A DNA stretch of 64,000 nt from Hexactinellida sp. DTS-2022. Its lineage: Eukaryota; Porifera; Hexactinellida. A program made the position numbers and the translations under genes. The stretch spans positions 1,984,001 through 2,048,000 of the forward strand of contig JAPNXP010000005.1 in NCBI GenBank assembly GCA_028753945.1, in the 5' to 3' direction. Under the pieces are notes generated by a model, which saw only the letters and a list, made by a program, of their open reading frames with translations, did not search any database and was not told the DNA's origin. Positions 40,601 to 55,600 of this stretch are shown in pieces; position 1 is the stretch's first letter, and every line of letters starts with the position of its first letter.

Positions 40601-43600
40601 AACATAAGGTGGCATCGCTACAATGCATCAAACAATTACGATATTTCTTTTTCGATCTACATTACTAATTTCAAAAACACTATGAGCCCGTAAGAACAGT
40701 AATCAATAGTGGATACCCTACATACGCTGAAGACAATCAAAATATTATTTCAATAGAATGACCATGTCATATAAATATTTTACAATTAGTATGAGTATTC
40801 AATTATGCAAATTGATATTAGAAGAACAGCATGATTTTAGATTTCTTAATACAGTATACTCTCATAAAGTGAACACCAGGGTTGCCGTGTGTATGGGAAT
40901 TCCTATGGGGATCCCCAACCCATTGGAATCAGATTTTTTCCTGTGGGGATATTCGAATATGGTTTCATTAGGTCATCCTTAATTCATATAGGCTTTACTA
41001 TTGATACCAATCTGCTTTAGTATTTAAATTGGTTTTTATGTATAGGTATATTATACTCCCCTATGGGATTCCTTATGGGGATTCCTATGGAAATGGGAAC
41101 GGAAATCCATTCCCAGGCAACCGTGTACTGAACACGGATAAGGCGAAATATCTGTTGAAGAACAGAAAGTTTAATTCCCCCTAACGGGCCTAACCTATAC
41201 AAGTAATGTTGGTGACTTCGGTTAATACAAACAAATTACGACGGTCCCCTGGCTTTCTTACAACGAGAAGCTCTGTACTTGTATCTTAAGAATTAACTAA
41301 AATAATAAATTTAACTTAAGATATATTGAGTATTGACTGACTATTAATTAATTCGAATTCCACCAAGTTATCGACTCTCCTTATTAACTTTAAGCTACAC
41401 TAATTCTATTAGGTTAAAAGTTTAAACTTAAAACGTATTTACTTTCTACAACTAAACAACATTGCAACAGGTATAACATTATTTCGCAATATGGCATTAT
41501 ACAATAGCATTCACAGACAAATAATTAGACGCGTATGCCACGCTCTCAAAGAAATGGTATTTTAATTATTTACTTATTTATATTTCAGTCTAAGTGTATA
41601 CTAGAAACTTTGTGTAGTGCTGAAACCATTAAATTGACTAAAATTAAGACTGAGGTTATCACAATTTATTGTCGAGCTTGGGCGACTATAACTTATCCGA
41701 CTATAATGGCATCTTCCAATGAATGTAATTAGTAATTTAGTATGTAGCTTATAGTGTATTGTCAAGCTGTCGATGACGAACCGTCATAATTGATTCCTGG
41801 ACTATCCAAGTTATCAAATTTGACTTAAACAGTGCGATTCCTTGGTGTCAAAAATGAGATAACTTGAAATCAAATCATCAACAAGTTAGTGAAACAATAA
41901 AAGGACTGTAGTGATTTAACACGTGGGTGAAATTAGCATAGATATAGAATATCCATGGTTTGGGTGAAATTAGTATATGGGTGAAAATAGCATGAAACAG
42001 TGCTATGGTATAATATTATTTCAAGTTCGTATCTCGTCCACAGACCAGAGTGTACTTTGCCAAATTTTCGGGATAAGTGTTTCATGGGTTAAAAATGTGC
42101 ACTTGGGGTCACAATTTGTGAATATTTTTTTATCATATTTTAAACTTATTTAAATACTAAAAAAATGTAAATAAACAATGCCCAAAGTTGAATTTATCTG
42201 TATTCTTAGAGAATTTAAATTACGTACGCATTTTCACATTGCCCGACTTTTTAAATTTGGCTTAGTTGTGCCATAATGCTAAGATCCTTATTCACTTACT
42301 CTTTCAGTGGCATACCACTGCTTCAAAAAAGTGGTAACTACCCTTGTTATGGAATTATTTTTGCCAAAGTCCTTCCGACAATAAAATAAACAGGAAAAAA
42401 TAGCGTCACTTTTCCTATAATGCATCACATTTCATTGGCATGTGTCACTCCTTCGTTGTATAAAATATTAGCTCATGCCTTTCAATTGATTGAATAGTAC
42501 AACATTGTAGAGGGATTAAATTATTCCCAGAAGAAGGTCTAGTGGTGTGTTATATTCAACATTACCGCGAATAATTGTCCAAAGAAAATCTCCAATCAAA
42601 TATCATAATATCTTCATTCGTCTCTCTTTTCAATCTGCTAAATCTCATTCTTACAAAGAAGGCTCTGAGAGCAAGAAATGTTAATTAAGCGTAACCATAT
42701 TTCAATAATTTAACAAATTTTTATGGTTTAATCTAATCATTGATTCTTAGTTTCTTTCATAGTTTAATAATTTGTTAGTATATTTTGACTCACGCACATT
42801 CTATAACTGCTTCAGCTAGTTTGCTCATAATAATTAATATATTGGCGAAATGGTTACAGTCAGGTTCTTTTATTATGAACATTTCAGATACCAAAAATTG
42901 TGTTCATATTAGGGAGACTTCATAATAATCGAACTCAACTTAATACAAACCCTATGTTAGTTGTCAAATTGGGACCGTAGGGCTTGTTCATAATAAAAAA
43001 ATCTTCATATTAAGCAGACAAAATCTTGTTCCCAGCAGACCTGACTGTATTTTTATTTTTGTTACTTCATCGCAACTTTAATAATTGAAGCCCTTTCTAA
43101 ATATTTGTTTGCCAATCAAAAACACCCGGGGAGCTGTTTTTATGTGTACGCAACACATAAAAATCGATCTAACATTAACCGCCCTAGTTATTATTCATAG
43201 CTCAAGGAATTTAAAATCACGAGATTGTTAAATTTATGCGGGATTACATTCACACCTCGTAGATTCTTCTTAATATTTTCAAAAAATTTGATTAACTTGT
43301 AACCAATGTTTAATTGTATATTTCCTCATAGGCATGAAGCTCTCATTGTACCTATATTTGGTATGGCAGCGCCTTTTCATATAAGTAATATCAAAAGCGT
43401 CAGCAAACATGAAGAGGGCCATTATACCTATCTTAGAATAAATTTATGTTGTCCTGGTTCTACTCTAATAAAACAGAACGGAGGAGTGAATATTGACCAA
43501 GAGGCTGTCTTCGTCAAAGAAGTTACTTTTAGAGGAACTCATCAGAAAGGAAACAATAGTGCTGCTAATTTGGACCATACAACTAGAATGATAAAGGTAT

Positions 43601-46600
43601 CTAGGATATTTATAGAATTCTGTTCTTCCTCTTGTTTTTATTCGACTATTTCGAATTTAAAATGTTTCTATATACCAGATATGGAATATATACTTATTAT
43701 AGTAGTAGTTTATACAATAAATGTATTTACATCCATAATTCCATATCAAATACTTCCAAATGTATTTGAATACTTTCAAATAAAACAAACCCCTACCATG
43801 ATTATAAAAGTATTGGAGAAATATATGAAGAATTGATTTACGTCCCTCTCTGGTCATTTGTAGATGGATATATTAGCGCGTTTTTGAACAATATACAACG
43901 AGATCTTTATGTAATTAACATTTGAAGTCAATCTGATTAGTATGTACTTACAAATTTATGCCCTTTTAAAGATTCCTACGTCAATTTACCCCATGGGAGG
44001 TACATTTTATACACTCTTTTTTACCGCATTTGAAGCATAACATTTTCCTTATGCCTGCAATAACGTTTTTATTGGCTGTGTAGTATTTTTCCATTATATC
44101 TCGATAATATATCTAAGTTTTCACTCTAACACATCATGGGGATCTTACATGCGGTTGACTTGGCATAAAGAACTTCACCCATGATCGTTTCCGTCACTTT
44201 TGCACAGTATTTTCATATTTTGATTTCATTGGCCAGATAATTGAATTTTTGTATTGCTGATGTTCTAAATTTTGGTCTATACCGAGATATATATAGAACG
44301 TTACTCATGGCCATTTTAAAGTCATTCAATGTAAATTCTCCAAAATATATCAAAGCCCTGCAAAATCTGAAAAAATGGATGTTTACAAGGTCATATCGTT
44401 GAAAGTATTGTTTCTATTGACTTGAAAATGTAACTATAGCTAGATCTATTTGCAAATTGTCCAAAAACATTCTAATCTCAATTTCTCTCTATTCATATAA
44501 ATGTCCAGAGAGGGGCCTTAAAATTAATAAATGGCTAATTCGTTTAGAATTCGAACAAATTTAAACAGTGTTATTCAGGTATAGTGAGCTAACCACACTT
44601 CCAGTTCAAGTCTATCTCTCCAAATATTGACTCAACTTTATTCACCTTGTATATAATGCTATAAATAGCTTTCAATACATAGTGTATTCAGTTTATGGAT
44701 CAAACCAGGGGGATTCTTTGTTAAAAATTATAGACACATTACTATCTTTTAGAAAAAGCTGTCAAATGCTTTATGCTAGATATGTATTTGTCTCTACTTT
44801 CCCGGTCCCTCGTTTGTTCATCGTATCCTAAAAATATATAAACCTGAGTAATTTGCACGCATTTGTATAAAATAGGTTAATTATCTAATTATTGGTTGTC
44901 TTCATTTTCGTGGTAAAAACGAGGTTTACTATATTACTAGTTATAACAAACTTTTGAAAGTTTGAAAGTAAATGTTGTTACTTATTTTATACATACTCAA
45001 TTATTTGAAACAGTGCAATACCGAAAATACATTGAAATTTTCAAGAAGTATGGGAATGCACATACTATTTCTAGAGATTTCCGAATATATGAACGAAATA
45101 CCGAAATATATAGCATGTAGCAATGAATACATAGTATAGTATAGATACTCTTTACAATTTTCGTTTTTATGTATTATGAACCTTCAACCAAATTTGAGAT
45201 TATATTATATTTTCTTTGCCTGAATCTGACTCTCACTATTCCTATCAATTTAACTAGTATCAAAATATATTTTCCCGCAAAGTAACTTTTATTAAGGTTT
45301 ACGTATTGTACAATGGTAATATGCCAGCTCAATGCGTTTCAAATGGGAAATTGGCGCGTAGTTAGCAAAGTTACCAAAATGTACAAATATCATGACAAAC
45401 AATACCAATATGGTACTTCGTTATAGTCATGACATCGTCGAAATTTATCAGGTGTTCCTTCATAAAATCACTTGTACTACATTTTTTTATTCATTTCGAT
45501 GTTTTTCGAATTTAGATTTATGAATCTTACCCTGGCCCTGGGCAGTTGCTCAGTCTTTGGGAAATATTTGCCTTTGTGGTGCATAACATTCAGGGTCATT
45601 AATTTTATTGATTTTTCAATGAATTTATTTGTTGATTGAATAAAGCCCTAGCTACTTCTATACAGTAGAGCCTGCCTAATCCGACACTCGTTGAGACAGG
45701 AAAATGTGTCAGATATGGGAGAATTCCGGATTATAAAGTGGAAATTCCTTTATACGACGCTCATTGGGATTGGAAATTTGTGTCGGATTAAGACGAATTT
45801 GGGTTTATAGCGGGTGTTTATGCAGGTTCACTGTACTCTACTGTACTGTACATAAAAATGACATTGGTATAATAAAATGTATACACATTAGTTGATCACC
45901 ATAATGTAATTCCATTGATTTTGGCAACTTCGGCAAGTATACTGTAGGGAGAAACCATTAGAACCGACCTAAATATTATATTCTGGATTTTTCACAAATA
46001 TTTCACGATAATTTTGGCCCACGAAAACAATAAGCGCTGGGGCGCTTATTCGGGGAAATACAGTAGTTCTCATATTATGGGATGCACCTACCTGAAATTG
46101 TGATCATGTTTCCTACAACCCAAATTTCTCTTAAAAGACAATTTAGTTAAATTCGATACTGTGAATTTACTAGTGAATATTTGCAATAACCTAGTAGCCG
46201 TAAAATGACCTTCGAGCTATCTGTGCAATTTCGAGCTGTTTTATAACTTAACTATTCGACTTAGTTGTTTAACACCTATTTTTTATAAAGTATCACGTAT
46301 AATACGTATAATGTATAACCATAGGCGTCGTAAATGCAAAGGTTAATCCTTCGGGCCGCCCGTAAATTCCGGGTAATGTCCGGGTAAACTCCGGGTATAG
46401 TATTAGTAGCATAGGTACAACCCTTCCGGGCACCCGGGCGGTTACGACGCCTATGTGTATAACGTATCATACATAACTTTAGTTATAATGGAATTTCCTT
46501 TGAACAACTTTCGGTTTAATCGGTATTCTTTTGTTGTTAATCGACTCCTAGTATATACTTATATTGCAAATTTGATTATTTGATAGCATCTTGTATTTAC

Positions 46601-49600
46601 AATAAAATTTAAACTATACCATGGCATTCTATACATAAGGCAATGATACGCACTCAAATTTCTGGACCAGGGATTAATTAGTATAGTCAACTAAATAGAT
46701 GCAATCCAATTATTCTTCGAAATAAGTAATCCATGTTGCTTCTACTTATGTAATTGCTATTTATAAAGGTAGTCATGTACAGGATGCATATTTTTGAGGT
46801 GCCACTTGAGCGAAATGACGTCACTTTATTGTCTAATAGTCCAAATATGCCAGAACTAGAACCAATTAGGGAATGTTGACACATTCCTTCTGAGAATTGT
46901 GATTATTGTAATATACATTCAAACCGTTATACACATTTTGCGCAAAATTGGTTGGAGATAGAGCATCGAAATGTATTATCATTGATTAGGAAGTTGAGGA
47001 CGGGCTATCAATTGGATCCATTGACTAAGCTGTGACTATATTTCTTCTCGAGATATGACCTAAAGCATTGAAATCACGTTTCCATAGCAACAGAGGAATG
47101 TGTCAACATTCCATAATTGATTCTGAGATATTTTATGTAAATGACTCCTAGATGGGTTAGTCACAGCGATTTGTTTTAAAAAGCAAATTGAACATTTTAC
47201 ATGCGTTCAAAGTTCTGGCATATTTGGACTATTAGACAATACAGTGACGTCATTTTGCTCAAGTGGCACCTCAAAAATATGCGTCTTGTACATGACTACC
47301 TTTATAAAAAACTATTACATAAGTAGAAGCACCCTGGATTACTTATTTCGAAGAATAATTGAATGCATCTATTTAGTTGACTATACTAATTAATCTCTGG
47401 TCCAGAAATTTGAGTGCGCATCATTGCCTTATGTATAGAATGCTATGACTATACCATGAATTTACTTCGAAACATCCCTGGTTGATGATAGATATAGCTT
47501 ATAATATGTACTGATGGATTACTTATTACGTATAATACGTATAGCACGTAATACACGTATTCATCAACTTATGTTTATTAAACAGTATTTTGATTTTTAA
47601 TATTTTTCATAATGAAAAAGGATACAAAGTCAGAAGTATTCTTACGATATTCTGGTTACAGAAATTCGTTCAGAATTCTTAAAACAGCTAGTGTTTGTTC
47701 GTTAATGACTTTCAGAACCAATTTGACATTTTGTCGTTCTATAGCAGAAGCAAAACAACTTTTTATTGTAAGATGGGGACCATGTAAAATAATTACTTGT
47801 GTATCATACCAGTCCGTCCCAATTTCCTCTATCTAAATTCAGGGCTTTGATTAAGTTTTAAATATCATCGTATACATTTAATTACAAGTTTATTGCTATA
47901 TATATATAGGAACTGCAAAAGAATTACAAGACCAGGGAAGCCGAGAGGCGCGAAATGGAAGGAATTGTCAAACAAGAAGCTCTTATTATGCATACAAAAG
48001 GTCCTGTCCCCAGACTTAAAGATCTTTTTATACGTCCGAGTGTAGATAGCAAGAAATTACAGGGAACCATTGAGGCACATACTAATGGATTTAGGTATTG
48101 GATGATCTATCTTTTTGGTTTGTCTTAATTGAAATAATTACTGACATACATTTGGTCATGATACTGTGAAACAAAAAAGTAGGGCTAAACGAATATTCGA
48201 AATGTAACGAACGAACCTTTCTCTAAATGAACGAATATTCGAATATTCGTTCGTTTGGATGACTAAGCATTAAATCAATTTCTAGAGACAAAATACATTG
48301 GAAAATAGGTTTTTTATAATATTAGAATGGTATGATAATAGTTACAAAGTGTATTATACACAAGTTAACTAATAATCAGCTAGTTTAAGTGGGAATTTAT
48401 ATTTACGATATCTCTAAGCAATACAAAAGTCTTGTTGTTGTCCAAAATTAGTCAACGGATATTCGTTTCAATCTAATATTCGTTTCGTAACGAATATTCG
48501 TTCAATCATTTCGAACGAATATTCGAATATTCGATATATTCGTTTCAGCCTACAAATAAGCCAACTTTACTTGTGATAATCATTGTTTGTGTTATTTTCC
48601 TATCCATTCTTTACCGATGTTCTGCACAATTGCATTGGTTACCTACCATTTTCATATAAATTGTCTACTATGCTTTCCGTAATTCAATATATTTGTGTAA
48701 TTTGGATGTGTAGAAACAAATCAATGTCCAACTTATGCACTTGACATTGTTTTGAATTATTTATTGGGCTAGAGTAGTTCAGCTTATTAAGTTTGTGATT
48801 TAAAATATAACAGATATTGATATATCAATATATTCGCAATTTCGACATTTACACAGTGTGGAACAATGGGGTAATAGGTAAAGTTTTGACTGAACCAAAT
48901 GGTAATTTATATGCGTACATTCGATCCTATAATGTTGAACGAATGGAAAAATGTTGTTGCCATTTGCCTTGGTTAAATATATCATGCGTACACAAAGTCT
49001 CAAAGTTATGCATATAATTTGAAAATTCACAAATATCTATTGTTAGCCAACGTTGCTATATTTAATTATGCTTGACAGGGTTGTTTGATTTAAATCAAGT
49101 GATTTAATGCATGATTTAAATTATTAATCTGATTTAAATCTAAAAGGTCGGACTTTTTTGATTTTATTCAGATTTTTTATGTTATTATTTTTTGCTAAAA
49201 GAAAAGAAATACATTGATAATGAGTCAAATTACATTGATAATTAGTAAGTATCAATGTTATTAATCTATGTATTAGCCAAATAATATACGCCAGTGTGAT
49301 ATAGATTGCAAAAAAAAACAATTAAAATCAGAATTCTGATTTTTTCAAAAAATTAATGATTTTTATCAACCCTGAATTGCTTGATTATTTGGTAGTACAA
49401 AACATATATTCTTATATTCTATACATTATTTGATAGATTTAACTAGTTTTCAAACCGAACTGACAATGTGATTATTTTTTATGAATTTTTTTCGGGCAAT
49501 TTTGTAAATAACTTCTTGCATTGTGGCAAATATTCCAATTGTTCGATCCTAGAATGCAAACAATTGCGAGCTGAATTCTTTGATAAATTGTCTATCTATC

Positions 49601-52600
49601 TCTGTTTAGAATTGAATTATTTCAACGCCTGCCCAAATGGGCCCAAACATATTTCGAGCTAAAGTAAAAGTTGTCCAAATATCGGACGGTTTAAAAAGAT
49701 TTCCCATTTTGAACATTAATCTTAATTGACTAATTTTCCTCCTAGTTGTCAACAAATAATTGTTTAAAATAATATTATTTGATTTTGCTTGAATAATAAC
49801 TACCGTATTGTTATCTGTTCTAGCTCTTCAAATTTGACAATATGATTGAATTTGTTTCTAATATTAACACATATGATACTTAAGTAGCTAACGACGGGAG
49901 GATCACTATATCTGTACAAACTCTAATTTAAATTAGTCCGTATATTGTGTAATATCGACCCTGTACTGGTAAAAAATCTTTCAAAACTAAGACACATTAT
50001 ACAATAATCCACTTATGGAAAGCTATCAATTAATGTTTATTCATACTATATAGTTAATGAATTATTTTGTATTAGCCTCCTATGTATACTAACTTTGTTC
50101 TTGTTTACATAAAAAATGTTAACATAAGGTAAAGCAGCTATTGCAGTGTCATATATATGGCGCAGCCTCGAGTTAAAGATTGGTATTATGTATTATGAGT
50201 CATCATAGGTAGGGCCTTTTTGGGACAATTTTGATTGTGTTAATGGAAAATACTGATTCTGTGTAGAGCCATGGCTCTACCAAACCACCCAAATCTACGC
50301 ACATGATACATTATTAATTTTATTAATTAGCATAAAATATGAGTGATGAATATTTGATTATTATTATCTTTGGATTCTACGGAATCGATTTATACCTGTA
50401 CTAATACAACTTTTATGCGTACCATTAACCTAAATACCTTCTACAGTGAATCTACACCATTATCGGCATTTTGCCACACTGTGATTTTCTCTATTGGAAC
50501 ACTTTTGAATACATTTATACTTCGAATAACGAATCTATTAAGAAGTGTATTAATAAAATGGTATGTTTAATACTTTTTCCCGCATAGTGTATATGCCGTT
50601 AGTTGTAAACTAACCGGTAAAAAGTAATTGGACAAAATAGTCCTCTTATAACTTGTTTACGACTGTTAACCTACTCTAAATGACTCTACTATATCTTATT
50701 ATAGTTATAAAATAAAAAGTATTGTGATTTCTTTTCATTTTAGCGAATATCCATAAATTCGGACAAGTTTCTCTGCCAGGCACAAGTGGCACAATTGGTA
50801 ATGTGTAAAAAAGTAGAAAATAATAACAGTAGAAAATAATCATAATAAATTGAAATTAAGCACTTAGAGTAATTTGACAGGTAATGCGGAAATATATCGA
50901 TTTTTCAATTTGGAAATAGTTCGACTTTAATTTTTGTATTGTTGAACCATGGATTCAAGCCGCGTTTTTCTAATATCCTCCGTGTAGCATTACTGAAAAA
51001 ATCGAACTATTTCCTATTTTGGTTTTTCGGACAATTTCCTGTTTTTGATTTTCGATCCATTTCTACCATACCATTTGACCAAGTAGAATTCAGTGTGATA
51101 TCAGAATTTGTATATTCTAATTAAATCATCGTATAATTAAGGGCCCTCTTGGTCATCAAAAATAATAGTTTTCAAAAAGTATATTATGATAACATAATGC
51201 ACTGAAAATTTGAAGTCAATCGGATATCTATTTATTCAGGTATAATCTCTGGATGTTTGATTGCTTATGGCTCTTTGATTATACGTATAGTTATTTTTTT
51301 TAAGTTTTCACAGGAGTTTGGATTTTATTTCATTATATGCAGTTAGAATTGACTGTTTTAATTATGTATAGTAAGAATACATACCGTATTTATTCGAATA
51401 GTAGCCTAGGCGATTATTGTTTTTAGTCCTTTTTCTGACCAATAATTTTTGTGACTTTTCGAGAATATCACATGTTGATACAATTTATTTAGTATAGTCG
51501 GTTCATAATCGTATTGCGAATAATATTAGATAAAGAAATTTACTCGTGTACCGGTAATAGATTTGTATTTGCTAATTTAGGGTGGCTATAATTGGAGGTA
51601 GGCGATTATTCGAATAGTGGCTACTATTAGAGTCAGGGTTGGGTTTTGGACGGACAGTGGGAAAAACCCGGTTTTACCGGTAAAAACTGGTCAATACTGG
51701 TCAATACTATATCCTTGAATAATAAGAAAACATATAAAACTAAGATATATTATTTCGATTTGGTTATATACTATTGACACTAGTTTACAATGGAACAGTA
51801 AAGTAATCATAAAATGTGTGGTTTCACCGGGCTTCAACCAATTAAATACTAATTAGTACTAAAGTATTCGTACATATGTACTTTATAAGGGGGGATAATT
51901 ACCAAAGCATTTGTGATATTATATAATTTGAATACTATCGTGCAGATTTGTATAACTCACTTACTTAAATTAACCAATTTGAAATGGCACAAGGAGGAAG
52001 GCCCATTGATTCAGTATGGAAATTTTACATCAAAGTTGAAGATGGTGGAAAAATAAGAGCTAAGTGTATAAAATGTAGTGCTATGATCAGTGCAAAGGCT
52101 GGAAGGCTAAGGAACAGATTGGGAATCGACAAAACCAGCAAATTAGTAGCTTGTTACAGAGAATTGAGAGGATGTCAAGAATTAGATTGGTAACAAGAAT
52201 AAAGGTTAATTAAACATCAATTTACTGTCATATTTTTCATCTACATATATCATTTCAACTAGTATTTATTCAGCATATTTATTATATACATATATACAAG
52301 TTACAACTTATTAAATATACAAGTAATATGCACGACTCAGCACGAGTATAACAATTAGGTTTTGACCAGTTCACAGTGGTCCAGAATGGCGATTATCTTC
52401 GAATAGGCATTTTTACACATCCTAGGTACATAGAATGTATTATTTGGGTATGGGTTATCGACCCTAAGAAATCGATTGGTGTAATCAGAATTACTGTATG
52501 GGCTTCAATTTATATAATTATGACGTCATCATATTCAAACAAAATGGCATTTCATCTCTATAATTGGCTCTAAATGGACATTATACACATAGAATGTATT

Positions 52601-55600
52601 ATTTGGGTATGGGTTATCAATCCTAAGGAAGAAATTGGTATAATCAGAATTCTTGTATGGCCTCAATATCTGTAATTATGACGTCATCAAATTTGACAAA
52701 AATAGTCTTTCATATCTAAAATGTTATTTATCTTCATAATACAGTACCGAAATATATTAATTAGGTATATGATGACATTTCCTTGGATATCGATTGGGAT
52801 TATTTATTATTCTAAAATATTTATAAGTTATTAAACTATCCAATAACAAGACATTATTATCTTTCTGAGCTTCAACAGTTTACATAAATTTCCTAGATTT
52901 TAGGACTTTCTCTTCAATGAAGATTTTTGTCAGTGTCTATTATTTACCGGAGATAATTGAACATTTAGACCATTCTAGGTCATCGATAAGTAATTCGCTT
53001 TGGGATTGAAAGGGAGTATCATCCAGCTGTACATATTTACCATTTTAAAGCATTTTACGAAATCGCACTCGCTCTGAAATTAAGTCCCTAAAACGGTGGC
53101 GAAAATGTTCATACTCTGTTTCAGGTAGCTGGAATATCTCCAAAAATTCATTTGTGGCATCATTTACATTTTCATTATGTCCTTTTAAGAGGTTGTATGC
53201 TCCTAGATTATTCATTATCTTGTCTCTTTGATTACTGTACGTGCAAAATTGATAGTTTTTAATGCAAATGTATTGATTTATTATTTATTCTATTTATATC
53301 CTCATTAAACGAATGCACTTATTATTATATGGTTATCTTATGGCTTTGAAGATTTACAGTACAATTTTGTTTCAATGAATCTTCACTGGCTTTATTCACG
53401 ATCATATTAAACTTCAATTATTAATCATTAATTATTAAAAGCGTATCAAGTTCATGGTTTCAATAATGGAATTGAAACATTTAAATAATGAATTGAAATA
53501 ATTCTTCTATGAGTTCGTTTACAAATTAATACAAGCGTAGATAATCTTTCTATTCGTTACTATAATGCGTGTTATTGTGCCAGTATTTTACACTTTCTAT
53601 TTAACCAAAATAAAAAAATATTTTTAGAAACTTTTTTCTTCTTAAAATTATGTGTACCGCACTGCCTTCCAGCTGCTAAACGACCATCCGCGCGCCTTCG
53701 CGCTACCCTGAACCCTATATGATATCTTTTCAGAATATAATGATCTTTCAAATACAATTAATTTCTTCTAACGCTTTGAAACGCGTCAAAAGTTATGACA
53801 CAATAAACTTCTATCGATTAACTAATAATATTTTTCGGTCTTCATGTACTAATATCTACTTACACACATTCTTTAGAGCTCTGATGTTGTGTTTATCTTA
53901 AAGTAAACTTAAAACTGATTTAGAAACTTTCCTTCCAAATTTAAAATCCTCCAAATACGAATAGACACAAAAATAAGATAGAAAAATTACAACTTTTTTA
54001 TTTAATTCTGTTTGCAGGTCAAGGTTTACCAGAGCATAGTCCAAATATATTAACGTTTGATCATCAAAAAATTACGGATTCTAGGAATTTCGACTCCGCT
54101 GAAATCGATCATAATAGTTTCGAAACGATTTGACGTGGTCAATTTTTCGCCTATTCGAAGATGCTGGACCAATGTGCAGTTTTGACCAGTTTTGTCCAGT
54201 CAGGAGGTTTTGGACAGGACGGTTTTTACCGGTTTTTACCACTATCGTTTTTACCACATGGACAAAACCTGCCAACCCTGATTAGAGTATATACGGTATA
54301 TGTATAAGCAGTATAAGACCATAATTAATTTGATTGACATCACTTGTGTTAAAAATCTTTGTCTATTGAAATTCACAAAGTGATGATGAGATCACATTTT
54401 GATGCATCATAATTTTGTTCTTCCCTCAGGAATGCGAAAACATGAGTTACAAAAAATATATTAGTTTCATATCCTGCTCTACTATGATATGATTCCATTC
54501 AAATTGGTTTCAATTAATTAAACTATTATTGACAGAATGGAAATTCATTATGGAAAATTATGCCAGAATGACGTTATCAAATTCAATTGTTCACTGGGCA
54601 TATCTATATGCATGCTTACTATAGAAACTGAGAATAGTCGTTATCTATTCGTTATTCCGATTTACTTGTAGATTGTCTGTGCAACTAGACTAAATCGTCG
54701 TGGAAAATGATAAAAATTGAAAAGTGGTTTGCTACAACAAAAGATCAACCTAGGCATTTGACTTGAAACTTTCAGAGTAGACAGAATAAAAGCACTCTAA
54801 TATATTTTGATTTCATAACCAATGAACGGCCAATTGAGTTTAACAACTCCACAAAATGAATATTCAAAAAAATTCCATTTATTATACTTAACAATATGGT
54901 TTTCTGTAAACATGCACTTTGAAGGATCTACGGATGTTATTATGTTGCTAGAAGCTTGAATGTATATTTCAGATTATTATTGTCCAAATACTTTTCACCG
55001 GGTAGTGTATATTCTATATAATTATTCATTATTCTCATCATGCTGGCAAATCAAGGACCGAATTCATTGCGTCAGATTCTTTTGCTATACTGCTAAACTC
55101 AGCCAAAATTCGTTTTAAATTAAAACATTTATTAATGTGCAAAACAAAGACTAATAATAAAAATGGTTGTGGGCTAGTTGTGGATATAAGAAAGCTAAAT
55201 GAACATGTACGAGCTCTGTTCCTGCTGTGATGAAGTAGGGTTAAGACGTGCTTTCGGATACTACGTACTCTAATAACCGATGTTTCCTCCTATCTAATCC
55301 GTTATACATGTATATGATTCGGTTAATACGTACTCGGATAAGGCGTACCAATTTCTATTCCCATGTAATTATAATACATGTGTTTAAAATCTGTTAGTAC
55401 GTACTCTAGAACACTATCAGCAGAACTCAGTTAGTAATGGGTTTAAGTGAGTAGGTGACAACTAAAATAGTTTAATCTCATAAGTATTAAGTATGTTAAA
55501 GAATTGAATAGCCTACATCGTATTCATACCATTGAACAAGTAAGTATTTCGACTTTTGGATTATGCATACGGATAATACGTACCTCGGTTAGCACGTGCT

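Larger units (their letters stand above)
51634..54280 (+). mobile_element. hAT element, 2647 bp, internally decayed
   Basis: CAGGGTTGGGTTTTGG at the left and TGCCAACCCTG at the right, with ATTAGAGT exactly on both sides (51626-51633, 54281-54288). Subterminal AAAACCGG/CCGGTTTTTACC words. It retains the transposase N-terminus (51984-52193), but the catalytic core cannot be read in the rest. Confidence 0.93.
51382..54298. mobile_element. TACCGTATT MITE split by a hAT element
   Basis: The left end TACCGTATTTATTCGAATAG matches in reverse the right end (AATAGTGGCTACTATTAGAG continuing at 54289 to TATATACGGTA), once the hAT at 51634-54280 and one copy of its duplication are ignored. Confidence 0.8.

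Noticed and set aside
53640-53715. GCGCGCCTTCGCGC block as a Helitron 3' end
   Set aside because: It resembles the GCGAAGC islands but lies inside the 51634-54280 hAT, and I could not define a CTAG/T end.
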